DNA from: Methanobacteriota archaeon
GTDB taxonomy: Archaea; Thermoplasmatota; Poseidoniia; Poseidoniales; Poseidoniaceae
Length of the DNA: 33,870 nt
Assembly (NCBI GenBank): GCA_018662825.1
Contig: JABJFI010000073.1
Span: 1 to 33,870, forward strand
Direction of reading: 5' to 3'
This document shows positions 8,372-15,870 of this stretch, one piece after another. The stretch's first letter is position 1, and the number at the start of each line of letters is the position of its first letter. The position numbers and the translations under genes were made by a program. The notes under the pieces are model-generated. The model searched no databases and was not told where the DNA came from. It saw only the letters and a program-made list of their open reading frames with translations.

Positions 8372-8380
8372 GGTGAGAAA

Positions 8381-8809
8381 ATGAAATTTGGACCAATACA
8401 TGTAGATCACATTGGAATTGCTGTAGATAATCTCGAAGATGGTAGTTCTTTTTGGCGACTCCTTGGATTAATAGAGCAAGAAAACGATGAGCATGTGGAA
8501 GACCAAGGTGTTACAACCAGGTTTTTTTCAACTAGCCAAAGTGATGAATTAGAACACCCTACACAAATTGAATTGCTCGAACCGTCTGGACCTGATACCC
8601 CAATTGGCAAATTTATTTCCAAGAGAGGTCCTGGAATCCAACAAATATGCTTTCGTGTTGGGGATTTGAACGGATTGATAGAGTATTTGATTCACAACGG
8701 TATCGTCATGATTGATACCACTCCTAGAAAGGGTTCAGGTGGAAAAATGATTGCCTTCGTCCATCCAAAATCAACTGGTGGAGTCCTTGTTGAACTTGCC
8801 CAAGCGTAA
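8381..8809 (+). CDS. mce: Methylmalonyl-CoA epimerase-like VOC protein, metal ligand changed
   Basis: A 142-residue vicinal-oxygen-chelate protein immediately after the mutase. Family features are VDHIGIAVDNL (H10 ligand), IELLEPSGPDTPIGKF (63-78), RGPGI (82-86) and VLVELAQ (E138 ligand). Epimerases normally have GxHH at the next position; here it is GIQQICF, so Q87 and Q88 replace both histidines (codons CAA CAA at 8639-8644). The second histidine is the usual metal ligand, so either Gln coordinates the metal or activity is altered. TGAGGTGA at 8369-8376 fuses the mutase stop with this gene's ribosome binding site. The context strongly supports propionate/methylmalonyl metabolism. Confidence 0.85.
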   Translation: MKFGPIHVDHIGIAVDNLEDGSSFWRLLGLIEQENDEHVEDQGVTTRFFSTSQSDELEHPTQIELLEPSGPDTPIGKFISKRGPGIQQICFRVGDLNGLIEYLIHNGIVMIDTTPRKGSGGKMIAFVHPKSTGGVLVELAQA

Positions 8810-8866
8810 GCAACTTCATGACGATGAGGGGTAAGCATCATAACATTCCAACTCTACAACAAATTG

Positions 8867-9172
8867 ATGCGAACCTGTGTAGATAACCTCATTGCTTTGC
8901 CCCATATTGATGGTCCAAGAATTCGTAATGAAGTTGAATTCTTAGCAAATCGATTAGAAGTCTTGAGACAACAACGACAGATTTCTAATGAAGCATACCT
9001 TGATGCAGGTGCTATTCAAGGTGCATTTGACATGATTGGCAACCTTGTTGAAATGGGAGTTTCACAACATGAAATATTTTCTCAAATAAAGCAACAATTA
9101 ACACGCGCATGTAACTTAGAAGTGAAGCACCCTGGCTTGAACCATGCAATTGAAACCGGTCGCTTAGCATGA
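8867..9172 (+). CDS. Small helical protein of unknown function
   Basis: About 101 residues, starting MRTCVDNLIALPHIDGPR at ATG 8867; a TTG directly before it is the alternative start. No clear ribosome binding site is visible. The sequence is mainly amphipathic helix, for example RNEVEFLANRLEVLRQQRQ, with two Cys residues and no recognisable motif. Its last codons overlap the first possible ATG of the ABC ATPase (ATGA at 9169-9172), so it belongs to the same transcript. I do not recognise the family. Confidence 0.65.
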   Translation: MRTCVDNLIALPHIDGPRIRNEVEFLANRLEVLRQQRQISNEAYLDAGAIQGAFDMIGNLVEMGVSQHEIFSQIKQQLTRACNLEVKHPGLNHAIETGRLA

Positions 9173-9180
9173 GGGATTTG

Positions 9181-10014
9181 ATGTCGAAATCGCTTCTTTC
9201 AATTCAGGAAGTGACAAAAAACTTCGCGGAAGTTGAAGCATTGCAGGGGATTAGTTTAGAAATTTATTCAGGAGAAATTGTAGGTCTGGTTGGAAGTAAT
9301 GGGGCCGGAAAAACAACTCTATTACGCCTCATGGCTGGAGTTTACAAGCCATCGAGTGGTTCTGTTAATTTGAGCAACGGCAAACCAGTTGCTAGTATGA
9401 GGCAAGAATTGGGCGTAGTTCCCGAATCCACAGGACTCTATTCTAGGCTTACTGCGTGGGAAAATATCCGATATCATAGCAGAATGCATGGTGTGCCGGA
9501 TTCAATTGCTTGGGCTCGAACAGAAAAATTCGCGGAACACCTAGATATGAAGGATAGTTTGAGTCGCCACACCAAGGGTTTTTCTCGCGGAATGAGGCAA
9601 AAGACGGCATTACTCCGTGCACTAGCACATGGACCCAATATTCTCTTGCTCGATGAGCCGACGGCAGGTCTCGACATTACCAGTGCTAGAACTGTCCGAG
9701 CATTGGTCCGACAATTACGTGATGAGGGAGGTACTGTGATATATTCAACACACCAATTGGCAGAAGCGCAACAAGTATGCGATAGAATAGTTATTATTCA
9801 CAATGGTGAGATTCGTGCTGATGGTTCGCCAACCAAACTCTTGCAAGATACCAATACTCAATCACTAGAAGATGCATATGTGTCACTAACCCTTGACCAA
9901 GCACGAACACGGCAAGAAGATAATGGCAAAGAAAGCGCATTCAGCGGTTGGTGGAGGCGGCTTTTCACGCCAAGGGCACCAGATACTACACTCGAGGTGA
10001 ATGAAGATGAGTGA
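9181..10014 (+). CDS. ABC transporter ATP-binding protein (NatA/CcmA-like)
   Basis: ATPase subunit that would power the downstream membrane permease. It has Walker A GSNGAGKTT, the ABC signature region FSRGMRQKTALLRAL, Walker B ILLLDEPTAGLD and the switch histidine in IYSTHQLAEA. The remaining C-terminal 60 residues are variable. ATG 9181 is preceded by GAGGG, while ATG 9169, four codons earlier, overlaps the previous stop and is equally in frame. The 3' end overlaps the permease gene by 8 nt. The substrate cannot be told; related systems export sodium, drugs or lipids. Confidence 0.9.
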   Translation: MSKSLLSIQEVTKNFAEVEALQGISLEIYSGEIVGLVGSNGAGKTTLLRLMAGVYKPSSGSVNLSNGKPVASMRQELGVVPESTGLYSRLTAWENIRYHSRMHGVPDSIAWARTEKFAEHLDMKDSLSRHTKGFSRGMRQKTALLRALAHGPNILLLDEPTAGLDITSARTVRALVRQLRDEGGTVIYSTHQLAEAQQVCDRIVIIHNGEIRADGSPTKLLQDTNTQSLEDAYVSLTLDQARTRQEDNGKESAFSGWWRRLFTPRAPDTTLEVNEDE

Positions 10015-11227
10015 CGGTAGTCTAAAGCGAGTTGGAGCAATCGCCAAAAAAGAAATTGTAGAATTTACAAGAGACTGGAGGACAATCATTGCAATTATTG
10101 TTATTCCTCTCCTAATGTTCCCCCTGCTGTTCATCATGTTTCCTGTGCTACTAGAATCTGAAGCTGCAGAACTCGATGCTCTTGAACTCTCGATCATCAT
10201 CCAGACCGATGCATTACCTGAAAATCTAGGTGAAAATATTTCTTTCAATGGCATTGATTTTTCGGTAGAATTACTACCTAATCTATCGAGTTTATCAGTC
10301 CCTGGTAATGACTTGGAACGCGTAAGAAATAGTTCTACTGATGCAGTTCTACGGCTACAAACTAACGAGGATGTATGGAGTTATGCAATTCTCCACCTCT
10401 CCACTTCCGAACGTTCGAATGAAGCAAGGAATCGTATTCTCAATGTACTTTCAGATTGGGAAGATTCTGAAGTTCGTGAGCGTATTGAACAAGGTGGAAT
10501 GGATGTAAATTCCACTCTCGACCCTCTACGTTGGGATGGGGAAATCTCCGATGCGGATGTGGCTACAAGTGGTGAACAATCAGGAATGATTCTATCTTTG
10601 TTCATACCTCTTGTATTGGCAATATGGACGTATTCAAGTGCGATTCAGCCATCGATTGATATGACCGCTGGTGAGCGGGAACGAGGTACATTAGAGGCAC
10701 TACTATGTCTCCCATGCACCCGTATGGAATTATTACTTGGCAAATGGCTCGCAGTTGCAACAATAACAGGAGTCGGGGTTTTATTACAGATATGCGGACT
10801 GTTATTCGCCATTGGATATCTTGCTTCATCGAGTTTCATTGGGGTCCCACAACTGTCAATGATTTCTATTGGTCTGATTGTTCTATCTATCATGCTCTTT
10901 GCCATAATGGTTGTTGCATTTGAATTGGCCTTAGCAATGCGTTCACACAGTGTTAAAGAAGCAGGTTCTATTCTAGCCCCTGCATTGATGCTGATATTGT
11001 TCCCAGCACTATTTACACAGGTTATCAACTTAGATGGAATCGAGGGTTTCTGGTTTGCGATTCCCGTAGTGAATATTCTGTTGGCATTACGTGAACTTCT
11101 TATGAACCGCGTTATTACTGAACATGTCCTAATCTGGGCGGTTTCGTCAGTGATTTATGCAAGTTTAGCAGCCTACTATGCTTCTCGACAGTTCAATCGA
11201 GAAGATATTGTAACCTCACTTTCTTGA
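10007..11227 (+). CDS. ABC-2 type transporter permease (NatB-like)
   Basis: Membrane partner of the preceding ATPase. The 406-residue product has a first membrane helix (IIAIIVIPLLMFPLLFIMF), a large extracytoplasmic region of about 150 residues, then five or six further helices in the second half. The motif ERERGTLEALLCLPCTRMEL before helix 3 is typical of ABC-2 and NatB-type permeases. ATG 10007 sits 6 nt after GAGGTGA (9994-10000); ATG 10001 is in frame but directly abuts that site. It converges on the aminotransferase gene with 1 bp between ends. Confidence 0.88.
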   Translation: MSDGSLKRVGAIAKKEIVEFTRDWRTIIAIIVIPLLMFPLLFIMFPVLLESEAAELDALELSIIIQTDALPENLGENISFNGIDFSVELLPNLSSLSVPGNDLERVRNSSTDAVLRLQTNEDVWSYAILHLSTSERSNEARNRILNVLSDWEDSEVRERIEQGGMDVNSTLDPLRWDGEISDADVATSGEQSGMILSLFIPLVLAIWTYSSAIQPSIDMTAGERERGTLEALLCLPCTRMELLLGKWLAVATITGVGVLLQICGLLFAIGYLASSSFIGVPQLSMISIGLIVLSIMLFAIMVVAFELALAMRSHSVKEAGSILAPALMLILFPALFTQVINLDGIEGFWFAIPVVNILLALRELLMNRVITEHVLIWAVSSVIYASLAAYYASRQFNREDIVTSLS

Positions 11228-11228
11228 A

Positions 11229-12722
11229 TTAAGAAAAGTGAATAAGTGCATTTCGAACAACCTCGATGATCAAATCAATCTCAGCAGAAGTAATTCCAAA
11301 ATGTGGAGTGAACCTCAAGGCATTTGAACCACCATGTATTACTCCAAGACCATGTTTACGGCACCATGTTTCAACTGCATCAAATCCAATAACAGGAAAT
11401 TTGTTTGGTTCCAACTCTGCACTCAGTAGCAGGCCTGTACCTTGAACTTGAGTAATCACTCCCGGCATTTCAATAGCGAGTTTCTCCAATTTGTCAACAA
11501 ATTCAATACCTCGAAGGCGTATGTTCTCGCGAAGTTCAGGGGTAATTTGGTCAAGTACTGTGCATGCAGTCTCCAAGGCTCGCGGATTTGTAGTCATGGT
11601 GTTTCCATAAATTCCTACTACATAGTGTTCCGATGCTCTTTGATTTAGACCAAGAACAGATAATGGATATTGACCTGCGTTTAGAGCTTTGGACCATGTC
11701 TCCAAATCGGGGCATTCTGCATCTTGGAAACCATCATAATCAATTATCGAAAGGCAACCTTGGCCACGAATACCGGCCTGAATGGAATCAACCAAAAGCA
11801 TCGAACCGTGTTCAAGAGTCAAACGCCGAGCAGCATCATAGAATTCTCGTTCAACACAGGAACCAGGGTTTCCTTCTCCTTGGACTGGCTCAATTGCCAT
11901 CAATTCGATAAAATATCCTTCATCGTCGGCTTTGGCAAAGGCCGCTTCAAGTGCATTTACGTCATTGGCAGGGACTAAAATTAAGTTATCTCGGTCTCTA
12001 AAAGTCGCAAGGTTTCGATCGTATGCAGGTTTACAGGAATGAGAAATTTGGGCTGGCCTGTCGGTTCTGCCATGAAATGCCTTTTCTATGGCCATGAGCT
12101 TGATTTCCTTTCCTTCATAACGACCTCCTGGGCCAGTTAATTTTCGCGCATTTACATCAGCAATACGCAGACTCACTGTGACGGATTCTGAACCACTATT
12201 CATGCAAATGAAACGAGTAAATGGGCAAGAGCCACGAGTATGTCCCAGTTCCTTCTGCAAACGACTTGCTAGGCGTTTATGGCTATATGACGGTGTCATG
12301 ACATTCGCCATCACCCAATTTTCAGACATGGAAGAGATTACTTTACTTGGGCCATGGCCGCTTCCAAGCATACCATATCCGCCATTGTCATGAAGGACTG
12401 CACCATGAGTGGTGATTATCCATGGGCCACGTGCAGCAAGAGCGACATAAGGATTGACTGTTGCCGGAGCATAAAAATTAATGAAATCAGATTGAAGTTT
12501 TTCCACCAATTCGGATTCTGGAAGTGACATCATAATCTCGCCAAATTCAAGTTCAAGGGTTTTACGCCGAGATATAGCTTCAGAAATAGCAGTTGCAAGG
12601 CTCGAATCGGAAGAGAGGAATTGTCGGATGACTTCATCTGGTAAACCAACCGTATCTCGATGTCCAGAGAGGTTTCGTATACTTTCAAGTTCGGCGAAAG
12701 CATCAGCAGCATGTTGAGGCAT
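11229..12722 (-). CDS. Class III PLP-dependent aminotransferase
   Basis: A roughly 497-residue fold-type I aminotransferase. Visible elements are NSGSESVTVSLRIAD (cofactor phosphate region), AFHGRTD, IEPVQGEG, the cofactor-ring aspartate in LLVDSIQAGIRG, and the Schiff-base lysine in WSKALNAGQYP. These fit the family of acetylornithine, 4-aminobutyrate and lysine epsilon-aminotransferases; the substrate cannot be assigned. The N-terminal about 90 residues precede the usual domain start and are helical. ATG 12722 is used; a TTG at 12740 would add six residues. It is divergent from the queuosine-type operon, and a TATA-like AATATATG (12781-12788) lies upstream. Confidence 0.85.
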   Translation of the reverse strand: MPQHAADAFAELESIRNLSGHRDTVGLPDEVIRQFLSSDSSLATAISEAISRRKTLELEFGEIMMSLPESELVEKLQSDFINFYAPATVNPYVALAARGPWIITTHGAVLHDNGGYGMLGSGHGPSKVISSMSENWVMANVMTPSYSHKRLASRLQKELGHTRGSCPFTRFICMNSGSESVTVSLRIADVNARKLTGPGGRYEGKEIKLMAIEKAFHGRTDRPAQISHSCKPAYDRNLATFRDRDNLILVPANDVNALEAAFAKADDEGYFIELMAIEPVQGEGNPGSCVEREFYDAARRLTLEHGSMLLVDSIQAGIRGQGCLSIIDYDGFQDAECPDLETWSKALNAGQYPLSVLGLNQRASEHYVVGIYGNTMTTNPRALETACTVLDQITPELRENIRLRGIEFVDKLEKLAIEMPGVITQVQGTGLLLSAELEPNKFPVIGFDAVETWCRKHGLGVIHGGSNALRFTPHFGITSAEIDLIIEVVRNALIHFS

Positions 12723-12780
12723 CAAATCAATGGCACTCAAGGGGTTCTTTGAACATTCGCTTCAGTTCTATTGAATTTTG

Positions 12781-12788
12781 CATATATT
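12781..12788 (-). promoter_or_regulatory. TATA-like element for the aminotransferase gene
   Basis: AATATATG on the minus strand, which predicts transcription starting near 12758 and a leader of about 35 nt to ATG 12722. It is 20 bp from the palindrome at 12808-12825, so a regulator bound there could affect both directions. Confidence 0.45.
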
Positions 12789-12807
12789 GAGGGCAAATTC
12801 AGAATTG

Positions 12808-12825
12808 GTAATACTCTAGTATTAC
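12808..12825. promoter_or_regulatory. Perfect 18-bp palindrome, candidate operator
   Basis: GTAATACT-CT-AGTATTAC has two perfect 8-bp arms around a 2-bp centre. It lies directly upstream of the TATA element of the ribbon-helix-helix/folE/que operon and between it and the divergent aminotransferase. Ribbon-helix-helix regulators bind such short palindromes as dimers of dimers, so autoregulation by the adjacent gene is a natural inference. Confidence 0.6.
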
Positions 12826-12835
12826 TCTGCGAATA

Positions 12836-12843
12836 TTTATATG
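12836..12843 (+). promoter_or_regulatory. TATA box of the RHH-folE-que operon
   Basis: TTTATATG, centred about 26 nt before ATG 12865. This is the standard archaeal TATA-to-start distance and implies a leaderless mRNA starting at or next to that ATG. Confidence 0.65.
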
Positions 12844-12864
12844 GAGTTGATTGAACGAACAATC

Positions 12865-13029
12865 ATGCCGAAAATATCTTTGGACATGCCAGCTGAACTA
12901 GTAGAAGACCTAAGGAAGCATGTTGGTGACCAACATAAATTTGTAAGTTTAGCAGATGCAGTGCGTACTGCCTGCCGTAAACTATTGGACCAACTGGATG
13001 AAATTGATGCAAGGCATGGGAGGCAGTGA
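12865..13029 (+). CDS. Ribbon-helix-helix (CopG-type) transcription regulator
   Basis: A 54-residue DNA-binding protein. MPKISLDMPAELVEDL is the N-terminal beta strand and first helix start of an RHH domain; SLADAVRTACRKLLDQL forms the second helix. The TATA box spacing selects ATG 12865; an in-frame ATG at 12841 would place the TATA box directly on the start codon and add eight residues before the strand. It is the first gene of an apparent five-gene operon and overlaps or abuts folE. The palindrome just upstream of the promoter is its likely target. It may sense a pterin, a deazaguanine or a metal, but the sequence does not say which. Confidence 0.82.
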   Translation: MPKISLDMPAELVEDLRKHVGDQHKFVSLADAVRTACRKLLDQLDEIDARHGRQ

Positions 13030-13034
13030 TTGAA

Positions 13035-13604
13035 ATGGTAACGCAACTAGAAGCAGAAAACGCAGTCAAAACTTTGCTTGAGTATCTTGAAGGAGATGCG
13101 CAAAGGGAGGGTTTGGAAAAGACACCGCAACGTGTAATAGAATCTTGGAATGAAATTTTCTCAGGATACTCATCAAACTCTGAAGAACTTCTTCAATCGA
13201 CGTTCAATGGAGAGGGTTATGATGGAATTGTTCTACTCAGAGATATTGAGTTTCATTCGACATGCGAACACCACCTGCAACCGTTCAGTGGCAGGGCGCA
13301 CATTGCATATATTCCAGTCGACAGAATAGTTGGAATCAGTAAATTAGCACGTATTGTTGATGCACATGCGCACCGATTGCAAAATCAAGAGCGCATAACC
13401 AAGGGTATTGCTGATGACCTTGAGAAGCATTTGAATCCACTTGGTGCTGCAGTAATTCTTGAAGCATCACACGGGTGCATGCGTTGTCGAGGCGTGCGCA
13501 AACAGAATTCTGTGATGACAACTTCAGCAATGCGTGGAGTGTTTTTCGATAAAGCAGAACCACGACAAGAATTGATGCAACTCATTCAATCAAGACCACT
13601 TTGA
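13035..13604 (+). CDS. folE: GTP cyclohydrolase I
   Basis: Converts GTP to 7,8-dihydroneopterin triphosphate, the entry step to preQ0 and pterins. The 189-residue product has the zinc ligands C77 and H80 in STCEHHLQPF and C148 in HGCMRCRG, and the typical segments VDRIVGISKLARIVDAHAHRLQNQERIT and RKQNSVMTTSAMRG split over residues 95-167. This is the canonical FolE1 type, not the archaeal MptA/FolE2 type. ATG 13035 follows GGGAGG at 13018-13023; GTG 13026 overlaps the regulator stop. Position at the head of queE, queC and queD indicates a role in deazaguanine synthesis. Confidence 0.93.
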   Translation: MVTQLEAENAVKTLLEYLEGDAQREGLEKTPQRVIESWNEIFSGYSSNSEELLQSTFNGEGYDGIVLLRDIEFHSTCEHHLQPFSGRAHIAYIPVDRIVGISKLARIVDAHAHRLQNQERITKGIADDLEKHLNPLGAAVILEASHGCMRCRGVRKQNSVMTTSAMRGVFFDKAEPRQELMQLIQSRPL

Positions 13605-13613
13605 GGTATTTTC

Positions 13614-14273
13614 ATGAATGAAGAATCATGTGAAATTTCGGGCCCCGAGCCTGTTGATTCTGCAACAGATTTAGGTGCGGTCTACAATATTGTAGAAATT
13701 TTCCATTCGGTTCAAGGCGAGGGTTTTCACGCAGGTATACCTCATGTATTCATTCGTTTCGGAAAATGTAATCTGCAATGTGAATGGTGTGATACTGATT
13801 TCGAAAAATTCGATGAAATGGCAGCCGTTGACATCCTCGGAGAAGTGATGAAATATCCAACTAAGAGAATCATTTTCACTGGTGGCGAGCCGATGTTAAA
13901 TGACTTATGGCCACTACATAGATTATTCAAATCAAGAGGGTATCAACTTTCATGTGAATCAAATGGAACCATCGAGATTCCTGAGGGGTTATTGGACTGG
14001 GTTTGTATCTCGCCTAAAGACCAAATGTATCCTCAAGTAAAAATTCGACAGCGAAGCGGAGACGAATTGAAATGTGTCTATGTGGGTCAAGAACTATCTC
14101 TATATGCGGACTTAATGGATGGGTTTACTCATCACTTTTTGCAGCCATGCTATATGGACGCGGAGAGCGTAGAATGGAATGGAAATAACTTCGCCTTGAC
14201 TGAAGCGATTGTCAAAACTTCTCCACCGTGGAGATTGAGTCTGCAAACGCATAAATGGATGGGTGTTGATTGA
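13614..14273 (+). CDS. queE: 7-carboxy-7-deazaguanine synthase
   Basis: Radical SAM enzyme that contracts 6-carboxytetrahydropterin to 7-carboxy-7-deazaguanine. The Fe-S cluster motif is C52-x3-C56-x2-C59 (CNLQCEWCD), and FHSVQGEGFHAG just before it is the standard QueE N-terminal signature. FTGGEPMLN and ESNGT follow as SAM-binding segments. The 219-residue length is normal. The folE stop and TGAGGT overlap its ribosome binding region, and its own stop overlaps ATG of queC by one base, showing a tightly coupled operon. QueE itself looks intact, which matters because the next protein is altered. Confidence 0.95.
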   Translation: MNEESCEISGPEPVDSATDLGAVYNIVEIFHSVQGEGFHAGIPHVFIRFGKCNLQCEWCDTDFEKFDEMAAVDILGEVMKYPTKRIIFTGGEPMLNDLWPLHRLFKSRGYQLSCESNGTIEIPEGLLDWVCISPKDQMYPQVKIRQRSGDELKCVYVGQELSLYADLMDGFTHHFLQPCYMDAESVEWNGNNFALTEAIVKTSPPWRLSLQTHKWMGVD

Positions 14274-15424
14274 TGAAGCGAGCAGTCATGGCACTCTCCG
14301 GTGGAATGGATTCTACCGCACTCTTGATGCGACTTTTAGATGCGGGATATACCGTCGATTGTCTATCATATAATTATGGGCAAAAGCACAGTATTGAACT
14401 TGAACGTGCAAAAGCGAACATACTATATTTGTTGGAAAACAACATCAAAATAGAGCATAAAATTATTGATTTGTCAAGTGCAATGGGCGTGTTTGAAAGT
14501 TCTTTGATCGAAGGCGGAGAAGATGTGCCAGAGGGTCACTATGAAGCCGAACAAATGAAATCAACAGTCGTGCCAAACCGTAATGCAATATTTGCATCTA
14601 TTTTGTATGGATATGCACTTTCTATTGCAACACGTGAATCAGTAAAGGTTGAAATCGCTCTCGGCGTTCATTCTGGTGACCACGAAATATATCCTGACTG
14701 CCGTCCTGAATTTTATCACGCCCTTGAACACGCTTTTGCAGTTGGTAATTGGGAGAGTGAAAATGTTTCATTTACATTACCCTATTTAGATGGTGATAAG
14801 GCAACTATTCTACAAGATGCTCAAAAAGCAATATCAAGTCTGAATCTTGATTTTGATACAATTTTCGCTAATACAAATACATCCTACAATCCCGATGAAC
14901 ATGGCCGTAGTTCGGGAAGAAGTGGCGCGGATATTGAGCGGATTCTGGCGTTCAATAGCCTAGGCATTGAAGACCCAGTAGAATACCAAACATCTTGGGA
15001 GGATGTGCTACAAAACGCACTGTCAATTGAGAGAAAATTCAATGATGACGACTATCGGAAACGGCTTTCAGAAGAACAATATTTTGTTACTCGCCAAAGT
15101 GGAACTGAACCTGCATTCACCGGAATATATTGCGATGAAAAAAGGAATGGGGAATATTTTTGCATCTGTTGCAATCACCTGTTGTTCACCTCATCCATGA
15201 AATTCGATTCAGGGTGTGGCTGGCCTTCATTCCATACCGAGCACCGAGATGCTGGCATAAGGCATATTGATGATGATAGCCATGGAATGCATCGGATTGA
15301 AGTGAGGTGTTCAAAATGTGATGCGCATTTAGGGCATATATTCGAAGACGGCCCCAAGGCATTTGGCGGCCAACGATATTGCATTAATTCCGCTGCATTA
15401 GAATTTGAGGAGAGAGAAATATGA
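14273..15424 (+). CDS. queC: QueC-like domain fused to methionine-R-sulfoxide reductase (MsrB)
   Basis: A 383-residue two-domain protein. Residues 1-240 are QueC-like, the ATP-dependent enzyme that makes preQ0 from 7-carboxy-7-deazaguanine: PP-loop SGGMDS (9-14), YNYGQKHS, VPNRNA and LGVHSGDHEIYPDCR. QueC normally ends with a zinc knuckle CxxxxCGKCxxC. Here the aligned residues are S204, S214, S217 and D220 (TSYN...HGRSSGRSGAD), so all four cysteines are gone while neighbouring residues are kept. Residues about 256-380 are MsrB: CICC (C297, C300) and CSKC (C346, C349) for zinc, recycling C315 in SGCGWPSF, and catalytic C370 in RYCINS. No stop or frameshift separates the domains. It overlaps queD by 4 nt. 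Confidence 0.9.
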   Translation: MKRAVMALSGGMDSTALLMRLLDAGYTVDCLSYNYGQKHSIELERAKANILYLLENNIKIEHKIIDLSSAMGVFESSLIEGGEDVPEGHYEAEQMKSTVVPNRNAIFASILYGYALSIATRESVKVEIALGVHSGDHEIYPDCRPEFYHALEHAFAVGNWESENVSFTLPYLDGDKATILQDAQKAISSLNLDFDTIFANTNTSYNPDEHGRSSGRSGADIERILAFNSLGIEDPVEYQTSWEDVLQNALSIERKFNDDDYRKRLSEEQYFVTRQSGTEPAFTGIYCDEKRNGEYFCICCNHLLFTSSMKFDSGCGWPSFHTEHRDAGIRHIDDDSHGMHRIEVRCSKCDAHLGHIFEDGPKAFGGQRYCINSAALEFEEREI

Positions 15425-15870
15425 CCACAAGAATACGACGATTTGTAGAAACTGATACTGGGCATCGAGTTCCTAATCACAAAAGTAAATGTAGACATAT
15501 GCATGGCCATCGCTACCGCTTTGAGGCTGAAATTGAAGGAGATACTGTACAAAAGCCCGGAGTCAGTGAGGAGGGAATGCTGATGGATTTTTCTGATGTT
15601 AGCACTATTCTTATGACTTATGTCCATGATATTATCGACCATGCTTTTGTTGTCTATGAAGGAGATGAAGAGGCAAGAAAGGCTTGTGAATTTATGGGTG
15701 AACAACATCGAACTGTTGTTGTACCTTTCATTCCAACAGCAGAAAATCTTGCTAAATGGGCATTTGAACAAGTCGAACCGCACATTGTTACAACCTATGG
15801 AAATAGATTGAAATTAATCGCCATGCATGTAAGGGAAACTCCGAAGAGTACTGCATCATGGATTCCATGA
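15421..15870 (+). CDS. queD: 6-carboxytetrahydropterin synthase (QueD/PTPS family)
   Basis: Converts dihydroneopterin triphosphate to 6-carboxytetrahydropterin. The 149-residue product has zinc ligands H15, H28 and H30 and catalytic C24 in the CxxxHGH pattern (KCRHMHGHRYRF), the active-site stretch MLMDFSDV, DHAFVV, and the substrate-binding glutamate region PTAENLAKW. It is the last gene of the operon and overlaps the QueC-MsrB stop by 4 nt (ATGA). With folE, queE and the QueC-like gene it completes the GTP-to-preQ0 gene set. Confidence 0.93.
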   Translation: MTTRIRRFVETDTGHRVPNHKSKCRHMHGHRYRFEAEIEGDTVQKPGVSEEGMLMDFSDVSTILMTYVHDIIDHAFVVYEGDEEARKACEFMGEQHRTVVVPFIPTAENLAKWAFEQVEPHIVTTYGNRLKLIAMHVRETPKSTASWIP

